Part shown: positions 51,968 to 64,000 of the stretch, in pieces
Layout of the letters: each line of letters opens with the position of its first letter
How positions within the stretch are numbered: position 1 is the stretch's first letter
From: Apiotrichum sp. Y4204
Taxonomy: Eukaryota > Basidiomycota > Tremellomycetes > Trichosporonales > Trichosporonaceae
Direction of reading: 5' to 3'
DNA: 64,000 nt
NCBI GenBank assembly: GCA_025531455.1
Contig: JAMYHL010000059.1
Coordinates: forward strand, 248,001-312,000
Notes under the pieces: model-generated
Seen by the model: only the letters and a program-made list of their open reading frames with translations
Database searches by the model: none
What the model was told of the DNA's origin: nothing
Made by a program: the position numbers and the translations under genes

Positions 51968-53902
51968 ATGGTCGCCCCCGGCCTGGCCCCGCCCTCGCCC
52001 TCGCCGTCCCGCACGTCGCGGGATGACCGCGACCGCGACCGCGACCGCGACCGTGACCGCCCCGCGATGCCGGCACTCAAGACGCTGTCGCCGAGCCACC
52101 GGTCCAACTCGTCGTCGGCGAGCGTCGCGCCCAGCCCGACACCGAGCATCGGCTCGTCGTCGCGGCCGCAGCTCAGTCTCGAGATGCGCGCCGAGACGCG
52201 GTCCATCGACTCTCGGAGCGAGAAGCGCCTCCCGAGCATCCCGAGTCTTCCTTCTCCCGTGCACGAGCGGAATGGAAAAGGATGGGCCCTCGGCGCGTAC
52301 GATAACAAACTTGTGAGATTCCAGTTATAATAGTATCATATCGTCCCTTCTCACGCCAGGTATCCACCTCGCTGTCCCAGCCGCCCATGCTGCCCCCCAT
52401 GTCTCCTGGAGGGCTGAGCGTTGCGGGGTCGCAGATGTCGTCGTCCACCTCGCCGCATCTCCACTCTGGGCTCGGTACGTCGCCGAGCCTCTCGGCGCTG
52501 CACACGCCCAGTCCAGGCCTGCGCACCCCGAACATCATGAGTATGCCGAGCTACACAAATGTCGGCGGTGTACTGGTGCTTCCGGACGGGACAAAGCTGC
52601 TAAACGACGCGCGCCCCGATACGGGCCACTCGCCAATGGCGCACGCGGGCCCCAACTCGCCGTGGAGCCTGTTGACCGTCTACGTATTGCCAGTATTTGC
52701 CGGTAGCCCGCTCAAGACACCAATCGAGGACCTCAACCTCCTCTGCAACCAGCATATTGTGGGCATGTCGCAGCGCGCGCCGACGTCCCGCCTGATTGCG
52801 ATCCTCACAAACGACCTCCGCGACTTTATCGCCTCGGGAATGCTCACCCTCAAGGCCAAGTTTGAGGCGCTCGAGGAGAACAAGGTCGTCTCGCGCACCG
52901 CCGAGGTGTGGAACTTTTTCTGGGGCCAGATCCTGCCAGTGAGTGTAGGAAACCCAATGCCGCCGCTCTGACACCCAGTACGTTGAAGGCGTGTTCCTCC
53001 CACTCTCCCAGGTCCGCGACGTGCCGCTCGCGACCTCGACGCCGCACCAATACACGCCCATCATTGCCGCTCCACCAATCGCGGTGCGGCAGATCCTCCT
53101 CTCCGCCTTCCTGGTACACATCCTGCTCCCGCTCCTTCCGCGCCTCATCTCTCTCGTCACCTCTCCCTCCGTCCTCTCCACCGACCAGAAACACCGCGGC
53201 GCAACTGACCTCCCGCGCCTCCTCCAAATGTCCCTTGTCCTTACCACCCAGGCGCGGTACACTGCCTTTTTCCCGACCCGCGATTTTCTCGACGGCGAGG
53301 CACGCAACGAGGAGACGCGCGACAGCGTCGGCGAGCTCGCGCGCGCCGTACGCTGGGGAATGGCCGTCGCGTCTGGCACGGTCGAGCTCCCTGAAGAAGA
53401 AGTGCTCAGTGTCAGCGCGCTCAGCGACCCCGAGTGGGAGGGGCCGACGTCGACCACGACACCGGCTCGCCCGACCCTCCAGCGCGGACCCTCCGTATCG
53501 CAGGCAGGCAGGCTGCGGCGGCGGGGCCCGCGCTCGTCGCTCTCCCAGCTCGAGCCGGAACCGATGCAGATGCAGCGCGCGCCGAGCGGCGGGAACGGCA
53601 TGGCCCCGTCCTCGCGCTGGGGACGGCCGAGGATAGACGAGGACGAGGACGAGGCAGAGTACGTGCCCCGCGCGCCGGCGATAGCGGGTGCGGCGGGTGC
53701 GGCGGGCGCAGCGGATGCGTACGGCACAACCTCGCAAAGCACTGTACGTGCCGCCGAGAGCTTTGCGACGGTTACGGAGCGGACGCTGGCCGCGGCGCCG
53801 CCCGTCGACACGCGGCGGCATGCGCGCCACGAGCGTGCGATGAGCAGCGGAGAGAGCGATCTGACGACTGCGTCGAGCATGTTCCCAAGGCGCAAGCACT
53901 AG
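51968..53902 (+). CDS. TORC2 subunit, HbrB/Bit61/PRR5 family
   Basis: Exons 51968-52312, 52360-52938 and 52979-53902 encode 615 residues. The N-terminal 230 residues are Ser/Pro-rich with an early Asp-Arg repeat (DRDRDRDRDR). The HbrB domain (about 235-460) reads IEDLNLLCNQHI, LIAILTNDLRDFIASGMLTL, VVSRTAEVWNFFWGQILP, then YVEGVFLPLSQVRD after the second intron, and LLQMSLVLTTQARYT. HbrB/Bit61 and mammalian PRR5/Protor are TORC2-specific subunits linked to Rictor/Avo3, affecting membrane stress signalling and hyphal growth. The C-terminal 150 residues are disordered and rich in Ala, Glu and Asp. Introns are 47 and 40 nt. Confidence 0.9.
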
Positions 53903-54076
53903 AGATCTAGTATATGTCCCGTGATAAGCACTGTTGTTGTATGAAATTCGTACCGTCTTGCATGTGCACCGTGCTGGAGCGCGAGTCGGGCTGGTCTACT
54001 GATCTGTATGGTCTGTATGCATTACGACGGCTCTACCAAAACTCTCCCTTACGCCCTCCGCCCCGCGTTCGCTCCC

Positions 54077-54834
<758 letters not shown>

Positions 54835-55164
54835 TGTGGGTGTTGTGGGATGGGAGATGGAGGGACGGTGTGTTTTCTGGGTTCGTACTTGGTCATGTCG
54901 TAGTGGAGGGCATGCAGCTTGCAGCGTCACCATAATATCACGTGATCCGCCTCCCGCCTCGACGTTGAGCTCTGCTTTCCTGTCCCTCCATTCACAACAA
55001 CCACAACACCCACAGCGTCCATCTCCATCCTCTTGATCTTGACACTTTGGCCCCCGACCCCTGGCCCCCCGGCCCTCGCTCAAACAAAGCAGGAGTACAT
55101 AGTATTACAATCAGCAGACCTATGAGCCGCTCTACCAAAACAAAAACAGATGAGGGGTGGGGTG
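54835..55164. other. Intergenic region, 330 bp
   Basis: BET3 promoter and 3' end of the PH-domain gene, both on the minus strand. An ATATCACGTGATC sequence at about 54931 contains a perfect CACGTG E-box, a possible bHLH site. Confidence 0.5.
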
Positions 55165-58100
55165 CTAGTGTGGGGGCGTGGGGAGCGCGCGCGGCCCAGG
55201 TGCCGGCGGGAGGCCCGGCGCCGGCGTCGGCGGGGGTATCGGCGTGACGGAGGGAGCGGGCGAGTGTGGTGGCTGCAAATTAGCTCGAGTTTTTACATGG
55301 GCGCTCCTAAACTCACATTGTCGCCGTGTTTGGCTTTGAGCGCGAAGAGATCGGCAATCTGGTGCTCGAGGGCCTTTTTCTGCTCGCGCATCATGCCCAG
55401 CTCCTTCATCCCGCGGTTCATCTCCTGCGTGATGGCCGCCTTGAACTGGTCGACGTGGATCTGCATGTTCATCGAGGTCGCGTCGCGCATGCTGTCGATG
55501 AAGCGCACGCGCTCGCCCTTTATCTCGTTGGTCAGATCCGTTGCCAGCCCGCGCATGAGGTTGACAGTCTCGTCGCGCGACTGTTGTGCCGCGGCGAGGA
55601 TCTGCTCAATCATGCCCTGTTGTTGTGCGTGGTGCTCGCGGTCGTGGCCCATGAGATCGATTAGCGAGTCGAGGCGCTGCGCCTGCATAGACCCGGCGGC
55701 AACCTGCTGCGACTGCTCCGCGACCATGGACTGTATGTCCGCAACCAGTCCGGTCGGTACGTCGTTCTCGCCCGGCTCGCCGACGAGATTGTTAATCTTG
55801 CGCGACACGCCCTCGAGCTGCTGACCCGAGTTTTGCACAAATGTTGCCAGCCACTGATTCAGCTCCTTGAGATCTGAGTGGTCAGTGATTACAGCTGTCT
55901 GACCACTTACGAGTGCCTATCTCCTGCGTCTGCTGCGTCTGCGTCGCGCGCGCCTCTTCGAGTTCCTTGAGGGAGGCCTCGATGTCGTTCAGCTGAGCAG
56001 CGGTCGCGAGCTCAGGGGCAGGAGTTGCCTCAGGCGGGGCTTCCTTGGGCGCCTCCGGCGCTGGGTCCTCGAGAACCTTTGGAATCTCGACGTCGGGAAC
56101 CGTAGTAGCCTCCTTCGGCAGCTCCGGCTCCTTGTGGGCCTCCCGGGCTGTTGCCTTGCCGCCGGCGCCCGGCTCGTCCTTCATCTCTACGACGGGAGCG
56201 GGCTCAACTGCGACGCCTGCGGCAGCGCCCTGGAACTGGAGCACCGTGGTGAGCATAGCTGCAATGACGTCCAGTTTTGCGTGAACCTCTCCAAGCTTGG
56301 GCTCGGCGGCCTCTGTGCCCGTCCCAGCTGGGAGATCCCTCTCTTCCGCCTCCTCCGCCTCCTCTCCAATTGCCGGCGCCAGAGCAGCGGCCTGCCCGGC
56401 ATTCGCAGCCAACTGAGCCTGCACCTGCCGAACGTCCATCCCAATCGCCCGGAGCAGCATGGTGACCTCCTCTGGGGGCTGGGCCGCGGCAGCCTGAACC
56501 GTCTCATGCAAACTGCTAAGACGCTCCACAAGTTCTGGATCGAGCGGCTTTGGACGCCCCTGCTCCCGCGCCATGTCCACCAGATCAGCTATCCCAACCA
56601 TCGCATTCGTAATGTCACCAGAGAGCCCGTCGATCCGGTGTCCGAGCTCGTGGTGATCACGCGAATGGTCCTCGAGTTTGGCCATTACGGCCGGGGACGA
56701 GGTCCCATCGTCTTCGTTTTCGGCCTCCCCGCAGAAGGCCTGGTCTCGAAACCAAGTCTCACGTTGTTTTTGCGGATCTCTGTCCGGGGCGGCGTCGGAG
56801 AATGTAGAGGGGAGGTTCTCTTTGGCCGACATGGCCCGTGATTGGGTGCTGAGGGTGGATTTGACGGCCGACTTTGTGTCAGACTTGACATCGCTTCCAG
56901 CGGTACTGCCAAAGCGCTCGCGTCCGAGGACAGAGGGGGAGGTAATGCCGTTCTGGAAGTTGCTGATTCTGCTCGCGACCGAGACGGATGAGCCAATGAC
57001 CGAGCGCGGGGGTACAGGCAGGTTCTCGGCCGGGTTGTCGGCAAGCCGCGCTGCGGCGACGTCTGAGGGCGTTTTGTTGACTATAAAGAGGCCCATTGGC
57101 TTTGTGATGCCGCTACTCTGCGTTCCAGACATGAACGACGAGCGCCGGTCGTAGCTGAGGTCGGTCCGGTTTCCTGTTAACGTAGGTCGAAGCGCAGCAC
57201 GAACAGCCCCGTACGGGTTGCTTGAGTTGGACGCGGCCGACCTGGGCGCAATCTCAAACTTGGCCGGGCTGAGCGCCGCGCGACTTGGTGTGTTGAACCG
57301 CGAGGGCGCCTTGGGCGGTGATGACGGGACGCTCGGGAAGATGGTCTTGGGCTTGGTGCCGACATTGTGCATGGTCGACACCCCGACCGCTGACTCCACC
57401 TTGGTAGTCGCAGTGGCAGGACGTGATTCAGGCTCGCTAATTGACACGGTATCAAGCGACGGAACAGGTTTTCTCCGCTTTGAGGGCGAAGGCGTTGACG
57501 TGTTACTGGTAGCGGCACCCAGCGTGCGTATCGCTATTGTCGGCTCGAAGACCGAGGCAGCCGCAAGAACGCGGGACTGGAGCCTGGGTGTCGGTGAGCG
57601 AGGAGATGTCGGTGCCGGGGCGGACGACGGCGGCTCGAGACTGCTGCTGAGCGGCCTGTATGCCAGGAGAGGCGACTTGCTTGGCACCGGTGGCGCCAGA
57701 GTTGACGGCGTCTGCACAACCTCCGGAGCATTGTCCAACAGGGTTGACGTCTCAGTAGCTGGCGTTCGAGGTGCGGAGGAGGCAACCTTGGGAAGGTTCG
57801 AGAAGGAACCGAGCTTGGGCAGGTTTGAGGAGGATGCCACCTTGGGCAGATTGGATGAGGACGCCACCTTGGGGAGGTTCGGCATCGAACCGAGCTTGGG
57901 AAGGCTCGACGAGGAGGCAGCCTGCGATAGATTTGATGCAGAGCCGAGCTTGGGCAGATTCGACGCCGAAGAGACCTTGGGCAGGCTGGATTTCGGTCCT
58001 CGCAGCCTGCCACTTGACGTTGTGGACCTGGTGTCCTCTGGCAGGGCGGAGTAAGTGGACGCAGGCGATGTAGGAAGACTCCGGTCAGCGAGCAGGCGGG

Positions 58101-61100
58101 ACGGCTTGGGCATCGGCGAGCGGGGGCCAGCGACTCCCTTCGTGCGTTCTGCGAGCAGGCGAGAGAGTCTGGGCATCTCGGGTGTGGTGGTTTCTTCCAG
58201 CCTGTCAGCAAATGGACGTGAGGGCGTGGGTATTCCCGAGGACGGATTGGAGCGGTTGGACAGCAAACGGGAGGGTTGCGGCATGTCTTCTCGGAACAGG
58301 CGGTCGTCGGCCCTCGGCGACCGCAGGACCTCGAGCATCGCCGGCGGCTCGTCAAACTTCGGAACTGCCTTGCGTGTAATGGGTGGTATGTTCCGCAGCG
58401 ATGTCATCCCGATACCGAGACCGGTGAGCCCAGCAGCCTGTGTGTCGTCGCTGGTAGCGCCGAGGACTGAAGCGCTGGTAGAGTGGCGTACCTGCGATGC
58501 CGAGCGAGAAGGGTTCAAATCGCTGTCGGCAAAGCTGAGCTGCGTCTCCACTTCGTGCTTGGATCCGTTGCGCGAGAGAGGGTTGAGCATCGGCTCGTTG
58601 TCAGGCGTCTGCTGCCACGCTCGTATGCGCGCCTCCATCGTCTCTGAGCGAAGGCGGCGCCGGCCCTCATCAGAGGGTGGGCACTTGGGCTGACTCTCCT
58701 TGTTGAACATCTTAACCAGTGATTCCCGAAGCGCCTGTGGCTCCGACTGGGGCAACTGTGGCGAGACATACGGGAGCTGAGGAGTGGAAGGCACCGAGCT
58801 GAGATTAGGAGATGTCCCCATGCGAGGTGTGGTGTGAGTCGTGGGAGGCGTAGGCAGAGCCTTGGGAGGTGTCGGCGGTCCGACGGTCGCATTGCCTGTC
58901 CACATGCGGCGACGCTCCTCGACCAGAGAGCCGATAGGCTTCTTCGGAGGAACGGGCGGCGCATCCTCCATCGCGAGCGCGTCTGGAACGCTCTTGCGCT
59001 TGTGCACATTGAGAGGCAGAGTACAGGTCGGCTTGTTCGCGACGGGCTCAAAGTCGTGTTCCTTGCTCTCCGGGGTGAACACTGGACTGCGATGCACGGG
59101 AGGCAGTCTGGGGATGACCGGGTCCGGAACGCGTGGTGCGGCATCCATTTCCTCGAGAGAAGGGAAGCGCTCCCGACCACGAAAGCCGCTGCCATTCCCG
59201 CTTTTTGTCTCCGGTGTGCCAGACGCCGAGCCTTGAAGGGAGGCGGACTCGCCGACAAAGTCGCCCGACTTGACCCACTGGTCACCCATCTTCTGGACCG
59301 GGGGATCGTGCGAGCCTTGTGGCAAAGGTAGGGGGTTGACACCACGCATCGACGCGTTTGAAATGGACGCCGGGCGGTCGTTGCCGCTCTCATTGGCTCT
59401 CTTGGCGGCAACGAGAGCGTCCCTGTACATCAGTAAGCGTCTCCAGCATTACTCACCAGATAGTGTTGAGCCAGCTGAGACGACCAGCCACGCCCTCGAC
59501 GCCAATGTACTGCGAGTAGCCTCCTCGGACGACAAGCTCAAGGACCTCGGTTCCGACGCCCTCCGGAGCGAGGGGGAGCTGTCGTGCGCGGATCTCATCC
59601 TTTCGAAGAGAGCGTACGTCCGCACAGTTGACAAGTGCGAGTTCGTACATTGGCAGTTCGCTTCTGTGCGGCCGGGGAATGTGCGAGTAGGGGGTTGCCA
59701 GACCCATTTGAATACGCGAGACGGGCCCGTCCCGCTGTAGAGGAGCATCGACGATCTTGAGGCTGTCGGGGGTAAGCGTCGCCCACGAGGTGAGCCAGCG
59801 GTCACCGTTGCGCGCGTTGGGCGCAAGGTAGATGACAGCGGTCGAGCGGATTGTCTGTAATCGTCAGTCGCCGGACAAGTAAAATAGTCAGAAGACTCAC
59901 ATTGGCGTCATCGACCTCAACGTCCTCCCCCTCTTCGGGCCCCATGCGTTCACTAAACACTCCCGTAGGCACGGCGCTCACCGCCTTGGGCTGGGCAAAC
60001 CAGTCCGAGTCCTCGTCGAGGTTCATGTACGTTCGCGACGAGGTCCGCTCGAGCGCGTCCTCCTTGTCCTTGTTTTTGCCATGCCGGAGCCCCTTGATGA
60101 CCACGTTCTTCAGCTCCTTGAACGGCGAGCGCTTGAAAGGGGATTTCTTCGCCGACTCGGCCCTATCCGGCGAGTGAGCAACTACTAGATTGGTGAGGTC
60201 CGCCGATTTCCGCTTGAACGTCGACGAGGTGGACGACCACAGCGGAGAACGCGGCGGCGACGACTGGTCTCCGTTCCCGCTGCTCCCGAGAGGAGTGGGG
60301 ACCGTAAGGCCGCCCATGGGGATGCGAGCGGAGGACTGTGACCACTGCATAGGATTCGATCCACCGGGGCTGTTGCGCATGGGGCTCGGGCTGGGGCTTG
60401 CAGCGTCGTACCGCGTGGGCGTGTTGTTCTCCCAAGCCGCGATCATGCGGCGCGCAGATCCCGGGCCGCGCACGAGCTGTGTCGGGGACGGAGAAGCTTC
60501 TAAAGAAGCAGCAGTGGTGTTCGAGACGCCGAGGGGCGAACGTGCACGCGAGAGCGGTGAGACAGGCGGTATAGGAAGTGCCCTGGGCGTCCTTTGGGGC
60601 TCTGTAGTCGGGGACGGCGCAAACTGCGGTACAGGCGCGGCGATTTCCAAGCTGGACCTCGAGGTTGGCAAGCGGAGATGCGGCGATGTCGATCTCGGGC
60701 GCTCAGAAGGTGCCGATGGGAGAGAGAGATGTCTCGACCGTCTAGATTCGTCGTCTTGTTGTTGTGTACCAGACGAGGCATCAATCTCGCTGGCGCGTGA
60801 TCGTACGCTCGGCCCGCGCCGCACGTCCTCAGGGGCAGGGGCCATACCCGGTGAAGGGTCGTCTCGGTAATCATTGTCGGAATAGTCATTGTTGCTGCTG
60901 TAGCGCAGGGCCGTGGCGTCGAGAAGAGCGGGTCCTGTGTCATGCAGGGCCGGGGCAGGGCGAGGGCTGCTGTAATGCTCAAAGTTTGGCGACTCGTACA
61001 TCGAGTACATTGTGGATCTGGATAACGCACTCCGGCTAATGGACGAAGAGGAATAGTCGGTCCCTGGCGGTGGTGGTGAGAGGCCGAGAGGAAGCCCGTT

Positions 61101-61352
61101 GTTCTCCGGCCTCTCGACAATGTGGCCCAGACTGTGGCTGCTCGAGCTGTTCGAGTGACGTTTTGCGCCCCAGGGGAACTTTGGCGATGCAATCGTGGGG
61201 GAGGTCAATGCAGTCGAGCCAGTGTGGTCGGAGAAGAAGTCGGCCGACAACACTGTCTCAATGGTGAGATGGGAGATACGGTCGCTTTCTGGACGGGTAG
61301 GTGAATGTTGTTGTGGATAGAGTTGTTGTTGACAAGATTGTGGTTGTTGCAT
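55165..61352 (-). CDS. Very large disordered PH-domain scaffold protein
   Basis: Minus-strand exons 61352-59901, 59854-59457, 59422-55911, 55873-55317 and 55272-55165 encode about 2008 residues. I chose the ATG at 61352 (MQQPQSCQQQ). Residues 1-484 are Ser/Pro-rich. Exon 2 (485-617) is a PH-like domain: STAVIYLAPNARNGDRWL, then SELPMYELALVNCADVRSL and LELVVRGGYSQYIG, ending in a helix GRLSWLNTIWDALV. Residues 620-1500 are disordered, with an array of Lys-Leu-Gly/Ala-Ser-x-Ser-Asn-Leu-Pro repeats. The last 450 residues form coiled coils (for example MREQKKALEHQIADLFALKA) with a Pro-rich end. It looks like a cortical or membrane-bound scaffold, but no named family was assigned. Introns are 46, 34, 37 and 44 nt. 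Confidence 0.8.
57770..58000 (-). repeat. Coding tandem repeat, 10-residue SNLPK(L/V)xSxS units
   Basis: Within the PH-scaffold gene about eight consecutive units of roughly 30 bp encode SNLPKLGSAS, SNLPKVASS and similar. The repeat is Ser/Lys/Pro-rich and could present many phosphorylation or short-motif docking sites. Confidence 0.75.
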
Positions 61353-62764
61353 GGCTGGCTGATGCGATTTGGGTGGCTGTCGGGGTGACACAAACACTGC
61401 GGGAAATTCGCGGAATGGACACACACACCGCACGTTACTCTCTCACACACGCGATGGTCGAGATGGGAGATAAATGTGGGGCAGTTATGCTACAGATTCC
61501 CGCCGGTCGGGACTAGCACACAGCAGGGGGCACTGCACAGCTGCTGTAAGGGTTGACGAGATGTCCGCTGTTCTGCAGGATGTGTCTGCGTCCTGTCGAT
61601 ATTGCACAAGTAGGAAAGCGGGTTAAAGCGGGTCGGTTTCGGTGGGGGACGTCTGTGCGGAACCGAGAGACGTGCACCGTAGATCAGGTGGACGGGGAGA
61701 ATTGTGTGCAGGGGCGTTGTAGCGAAATCAGCCCGTGCAATGTGTCTGTGTTTGGTTTTTTTTTTTCTTGCGTCGTTTGTTTATCCCTTCGTAGATGGCG
61801 GGGAGCACAGTGGACGCCAAAAGGGGGTGGGGGGGGCAGCTGAAAGGGACAAGTCACGCTACAGCGGGCCGCGCGCGGGGGGAATGTTGCGATACGAGAT
61901 ATGTGTCAAGAAAGAGCTACAAGTCGGTGAGATGTCGATGATGATTGTGGACAACGCACGTCCGGGTGTATGCACAAGTGAATGAGTACAAGAAAAGAGA
62001 TGGAGATGGAGATGCAGTTCGCAGTTTGCAGTTTGCAGGGTAGATGTTGTTTGCATTCCCATGCTCCCTCACCTCGGTGCCAGTACACTACGGCCCTACC
62101 CACCATTGATCACTCGGCGGGACGCTATTCGCCCGCGGAGCCACGAGCGGTCATGTCCCTCTCCGGTGCTACTCGAGCCGCGAGCGTGCCATCATGTGCA
62201 TTAGGTACCGGACATTGCGTTCCCAGTCGCCCAGATAGCCTAGATCCCACAAAGGCAGAGGAGGGAGACGAGAGGGAGACGATGAATGGTAGCACGCCAA
62301 TGTTTGTTCCTCGCTGTTCAGCCACCCCCGCAAGTGGGGGGAACGCGCGAATGAAAAGAGAGCAGGCGCGATGAAATAAAAAATAAACACACACGGCATA
62401 GACAGAAAAAAAAAAAGAAAATGATGAAATAAAAAAGACAGTCGCGTGTTTGCAAAGTCACTCATTATGTAAAGTTTTTCTTTTCGGGGTTTTTCTCGCG
62501 ATCGCTTGCCCCGCGCCCCTGAGAATGCTTCCATGCTTCTGGCGCCTTGATCCGCGTTTGATCCACGCGATCCTCGCGATCCGCGTGTTCTGCCGATGAC
62601 GATGACGACGACGTGATTCCCCGACCGACGTGCTGCGCCGCGCGCCGGCGAGCTCGGCGAGGCGATGAATCGCAACAGGGATGCAGGATACAAAGATGGA
62701 TGGATGCTATTGTGGGACACTCCAGCGCATCCTCTCTCTCTCTCTCTCTCTTGCACTCTCTTTC
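61353..62764. other. Divergent intergenic region, 1.4 kb
   Basis: Between the PH-scaffold gene (minus) and the chitinase gene (plus). It has T- and A-runs (about 61758-61768 and 62406-62440) and a (CT)10 tract at 62731-62752, just before the chitinase ATG. The ORF at 62169-62756 (minus) is antisense to this leader and has no domain. Confidence 0.55.
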
Positions 62765-64000
62765 ATGCCTCAGTCTCAAGCACAGTACACCCGACTCGCA
62801 GACTCTTCGCAGCCGCAGCAGGCGCCTATACCATTCACCCGCCGCTCCCCGCTCTACCGCTACGTCCTCACCGCGCTTGTCGCGACCGCCGTCTCCCTCT
62901 TCGTCCTCTCCCACACTGCGTGGTTCCCGACGCGACCCTTCGCGCCCTTTGGCTTCTTCAGTCCCTCGTCCTCCAAGTCTTCCTCAAACCTCTCCACCAT
63001 GCAGGGCAAACGGCATGTGGGATACTTTGTGCGTTACCGGAGAGGGTATGTCAAGCAATGCTAACGTCCAGGTCAACTGGTAAGCTTATCAATCGCGGCG
63101 AACTTTGTAATAGCGGTGAACCCCGCCGCTCGCTTCCCACACACGCAGCTGACCCGCAGGGGCATCTACGCGCGCAAGTTCCCGCCCCAGATGATCCCGG
63201 CCGCACACCTCACTCACCTCAACTACGCGTTCGCCAACGTGAACAAGGACACGGGCGAGGTCGCGCTCTCGGACAAGTGGGCGGACGTCGAGATCCACTA
63301 CGACGGCGACAGCTGGAACGAGCCCGGCACCAACCTCTATGGCTGCTTCAAGGCGATTTACCTTCTCAAGAAGCAGAACCGGTAAAGAAAATATCATTTC
63401 GCACAATCTGACAACAGTCATCTCAAAGTCCTCCTCTCCATCGGCGGCTGGTCGTACTCTCCGGTTCGTGGACACGTGCGTTCCCGCAGCTGACTCGCAG
63501 AACTTTGCCAACATTGCCAACCCCGCGTGGCGCACCAAGTTTGTGCAGTCGGCAGTCAAGCTCGTCGAGGACGTGGGCCTCGACGGCCTCGACATTGACT
63601 ACGAGTACCCAAAGACGGCCTCCGACGCCGAGGCGTACGTGCACCTCCTCGGCGAGCTGCGCGCAGGGCTCGAAGGCCTCGCGCACTCAAAGGGCGCCCC
63701 GCAGGGCCAGTACCAGCTCTCGGTCGCGGCGCCGTGCGGCACCGAGCAGATGAACGTGCTGCGCATTGCCGAGATGGACCGCTTCCTCGACTTTTGGAAC
63801 CTCATGGCGTACGACTTTGCCGGCTCGTGGGACAGCGTCGCAGGCCACCAGGCCAACCTCTACTCTGCGGACCCGAATGGGCAGAGCGTCGATCGCGCGG
63901 TGCGGCACTACCTCGGCGCCGGCGTGCAGCCTCACAAGCTGACGATCGGACTGCCGCTGTATGGCCGCGCGTTCTGCGGCACACAGGGCCCCGGCGCGCC
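62765..64000 (+). CDS. Membrane-anchored GH18 chitinase, 3' partial
   Basis: Exons 62765-63028, 63072-63079 (8 nt), 63160-63381, 63418-63463 and 63501 to the window end give about 345 visible residues. A cytoplasmic N-terminus is followed by one transmembrane segment ([18 protein letters not shown]), so it is a type II anchor rather than a cleaved signal. The GH18 barrel starts HVGYFVNWGIYARKF; the VNW comes from the 8-nt exon. It proceeds through [12 protein letters not shown], the catalytic signature [11 protein letters not shown] with the proton-donor Glu, [14 protein letters not shown], and [12 protein letters not shown]. It cleaves beta-1,4 chitin links, probably in wall remodelling. The C-terminus lies beyond the window. 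Introns are 43, 80, 36 and 37 nt. Confidence 0.92.

Noticed and set aside
51864..52316. Arg-rich plus-strand ORF over the start of the HbrB gene
   Set aside because: Shadow frame of the HbrB first exon; the HbrB frame has the domain and proper splice sites.
62169..62756. 195-codon minus-strand ORF upstream of the chitinase
   Set aside because: Antisense to the CT-rich leader; Arg/Glu repeats come from the (CT)10 tract.

Overview
The window looks like nuclear DNA of a filamentous-yeast basidiomycete, most likely Tremellomycetes and probably Trichosporonales. This rests on the high GC content, the dense intron-bearing genes and the product set; no search was run. Introns are unusually small: many reconstructed ones are 30-37 nt with GTGAGT or GTGCGT-like donors and CTGAC/CTAAC-like branch sites close to the AG. 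Several exons are tiny (8, 9, 13 and 25 nt), so simple ORF calling misses or breaks most genes. The exon coordinates given were worked out by hand from reading frame, splice consensus and protein family motifs.

Layout. 1-8.8 kb: the 3' part of a secreted Gly/Pro/Gln-rich repeat protein, a small three-exon coiled-coil protein, an eight-exon S9 peptidase (DPP5 type), an NAD(P)-binding oxidoreductase and a conserved fungal protein of unknown function. 9.9-14.5 kb: two convergent paralogous transcription-factor-like genes, one with a Zn2Cys6 cluster and one without, on either side of a frameshifted cytochrome P450 remnant. 15.3-20 kb: a small His-rich-tail gene, then 3.8 kb with no convincing gene but many CATTCC sites, then a His-rich protein gene containing an ambiguous base. 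20.7-27.6 kb: RNase P/MRP subunit POP7, a RING protein with putative SUMO-interacting motifs, a tentative small gene, mitochondrial lipoyl (octanoyl) transferase and a Dma-type FHA-RING E3 ligase. 27.6-33.0 kb holds no gene I can defend.

33-46.8 kb is housekeeping-rich: ribosomal protein uL15, a HYPK-like UBA protein, the ESCRT-associated BRO1/ALIX protein, GINS subunit PSF1, succinyl-CoA ligase alpha, a mitochondrial-looking protein with a bacterial RnpA-like C-terminal domain, and an EF-hand type II NADH dehydrogenase. 48.8-64 kb: a PAF-acetylhydrolase-like esterase, an Acinus-like SAP/RRM protein, the TORC2 subunit HbrB/Bit61, TRAPP subunit BET3, a roughly 2000-residue PH-domain scaffold and the 5' part of a membrane-anchored GH18 chitinase that runs off the window.

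There is no biosynthetic cluster or defence island. Mitochondrial function recurs (lipoylation, TCA cycle, respiratory chain, possible RNase P protein), as do RNA and protein quality control, but the genes are ordinary neighbours, often sharing short bidirectional promoters or closely spaced convergent ends. The least ordinary items are the RnpA-like gene, the DNA-binding-domain-less paralog next to the P450 remnant, the CATTCC-rich gene desert, and the microexons with ultra-short introns.
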